A stretch of 38,814 nucleotides of DNA, from positions 1 through 38,814 of the forward strand of contig JBHGBF010000021.1 of the NCBI GenBank assembly GCA_041946865.1. The letters run 5' to 3'. How positions within the stretch are numbered: position 1 is the first letter of the stretch; every line of letters begins with the position of its first letter. Shown piece by piece: positions 38,639 through 38,814 of this stretch. The notes beneath the pieces were generated by a model that was not told where the DNA came from, made no database searches, and saw only the letters and a list, made by a program, of their open reading frames with translations. Source of the DNA: RPQK01 sp041946865 (lineage in GTDB: Bacteria; Acidobacteriota; UBA6911; RPQK01). A program made the position numbers and the translations under genes.

Positions 38639-38814
38639 GGAGTGCGGTGGTAACGACTGAACTTTATACATATTTCTGCACCCCGTTACCCTTTTCCGCC
38701 CGTGGTTACAGAGCCCACCCGACGCGCTTCCCGTCCGCTGACGGTCCGCTGGAAAGCGCTGCGCTTGAAAATCATTTCGAAGGCTCTTTCGGCCAGGATC
38801 GGTTAGACTCCCGA

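Overview
The window reads as a piece of a GC-rich (about 60% by eye) Gram-negative chromosome. Outer-membrane biogenesis genes (lolCD, an LptC/LptA-type bridge protein, lptB, lnt), a sigma-54 gene and a regulatory PTS cluster all point to a diderm. The gene orders, the bacterial microcompartment (BMC) locus and the style of the intergenic repeats would fit Acidobacteriota or a relative, but no rRNA or tRNA gene is present to fix this, so the taxonomy is inference.

Left part (1-9637). A leftward run ribH-nusB-lysS-lolC-lolD (riboflavin synthesis, antitermination, lysyl-tRNA synthetase, lipoprotein release ABC transporter) is followed by leftward apbE and an enoyl-CoA hydratase. A glycerol kinase (rightward) and a glycerol-3-phosphate dehydrogenase (leftward) converge with 4 bp between them.

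Middle part (9711-19965). A long leftward series holds recJ, a large LptC/LptA-like protein, lptB, rpoN, rapZ, a mannose-family EIIA, HPr and enzyme I. No sugar-specific EIIB/C/D is present, so this looks like a regulatory PTS. The hprK gene often found in this order is absent, and HPr has Asp at the usual regulatory serine. A 52-residue DUF5989-type membrane protein (19807-19965, minus strand) starts the series.

Region 20018-29297. A Zn-ribbon methyltransferase and an SGNH hydrolase run rightward. Converging on them is a leftward run nfeD, slipin, SPOR protein, lnt, prfB (with the classic +1 frameshift), a proline-rich membrane protein and a GDP-6-deoxy-mannose reductase.

Right part (29425-38599). 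This is the most interesting region: a BMC locus. A PduS-like Fe-S flavoprotein and a PduT-like trimer shell protein face a DeoR-family regulator. Divergent from the regulator runs pduL, two BMC-H genes, an acetate-kinase homologue, a third BMC-H, BMC-P, aldehyde dehydrogenase, two more BMC-P and a class II aldolase. The predicted chemistry is: a deoxysugar phosphate (fuculose- or rhamnulose-1-phosphate type) is cleaved to an aldehyde plus DHAP. The aldehyde is then oxidised to acyl-CoA, converted to acyl-phosphate by PduL and to acid plus ATP by the kinase. The locus resembles the planctomycete/verrucomicrobial fucose/rhamnose compartment with a Pdu-like electron-transfer pair (PduS/PduT) added. 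It also carries intercistronic hairpins that may tune shell stoichiometry, a kinase with changed active-site residues, and cysteine clusters beside the cargo-targeting helices.

Throughout the window, intergenic gaps are filled by periodic inverted repeats of at least two families (10-bp GTTCGTGTTG-type and about 10-bp CGCGGATC-type). Several of them extend neighbouring reading frames spuriously. No intergenic stretch exceeds 300 bp, and no tRNA, rRNA, CRISPR array or insertion sequence was recognised.
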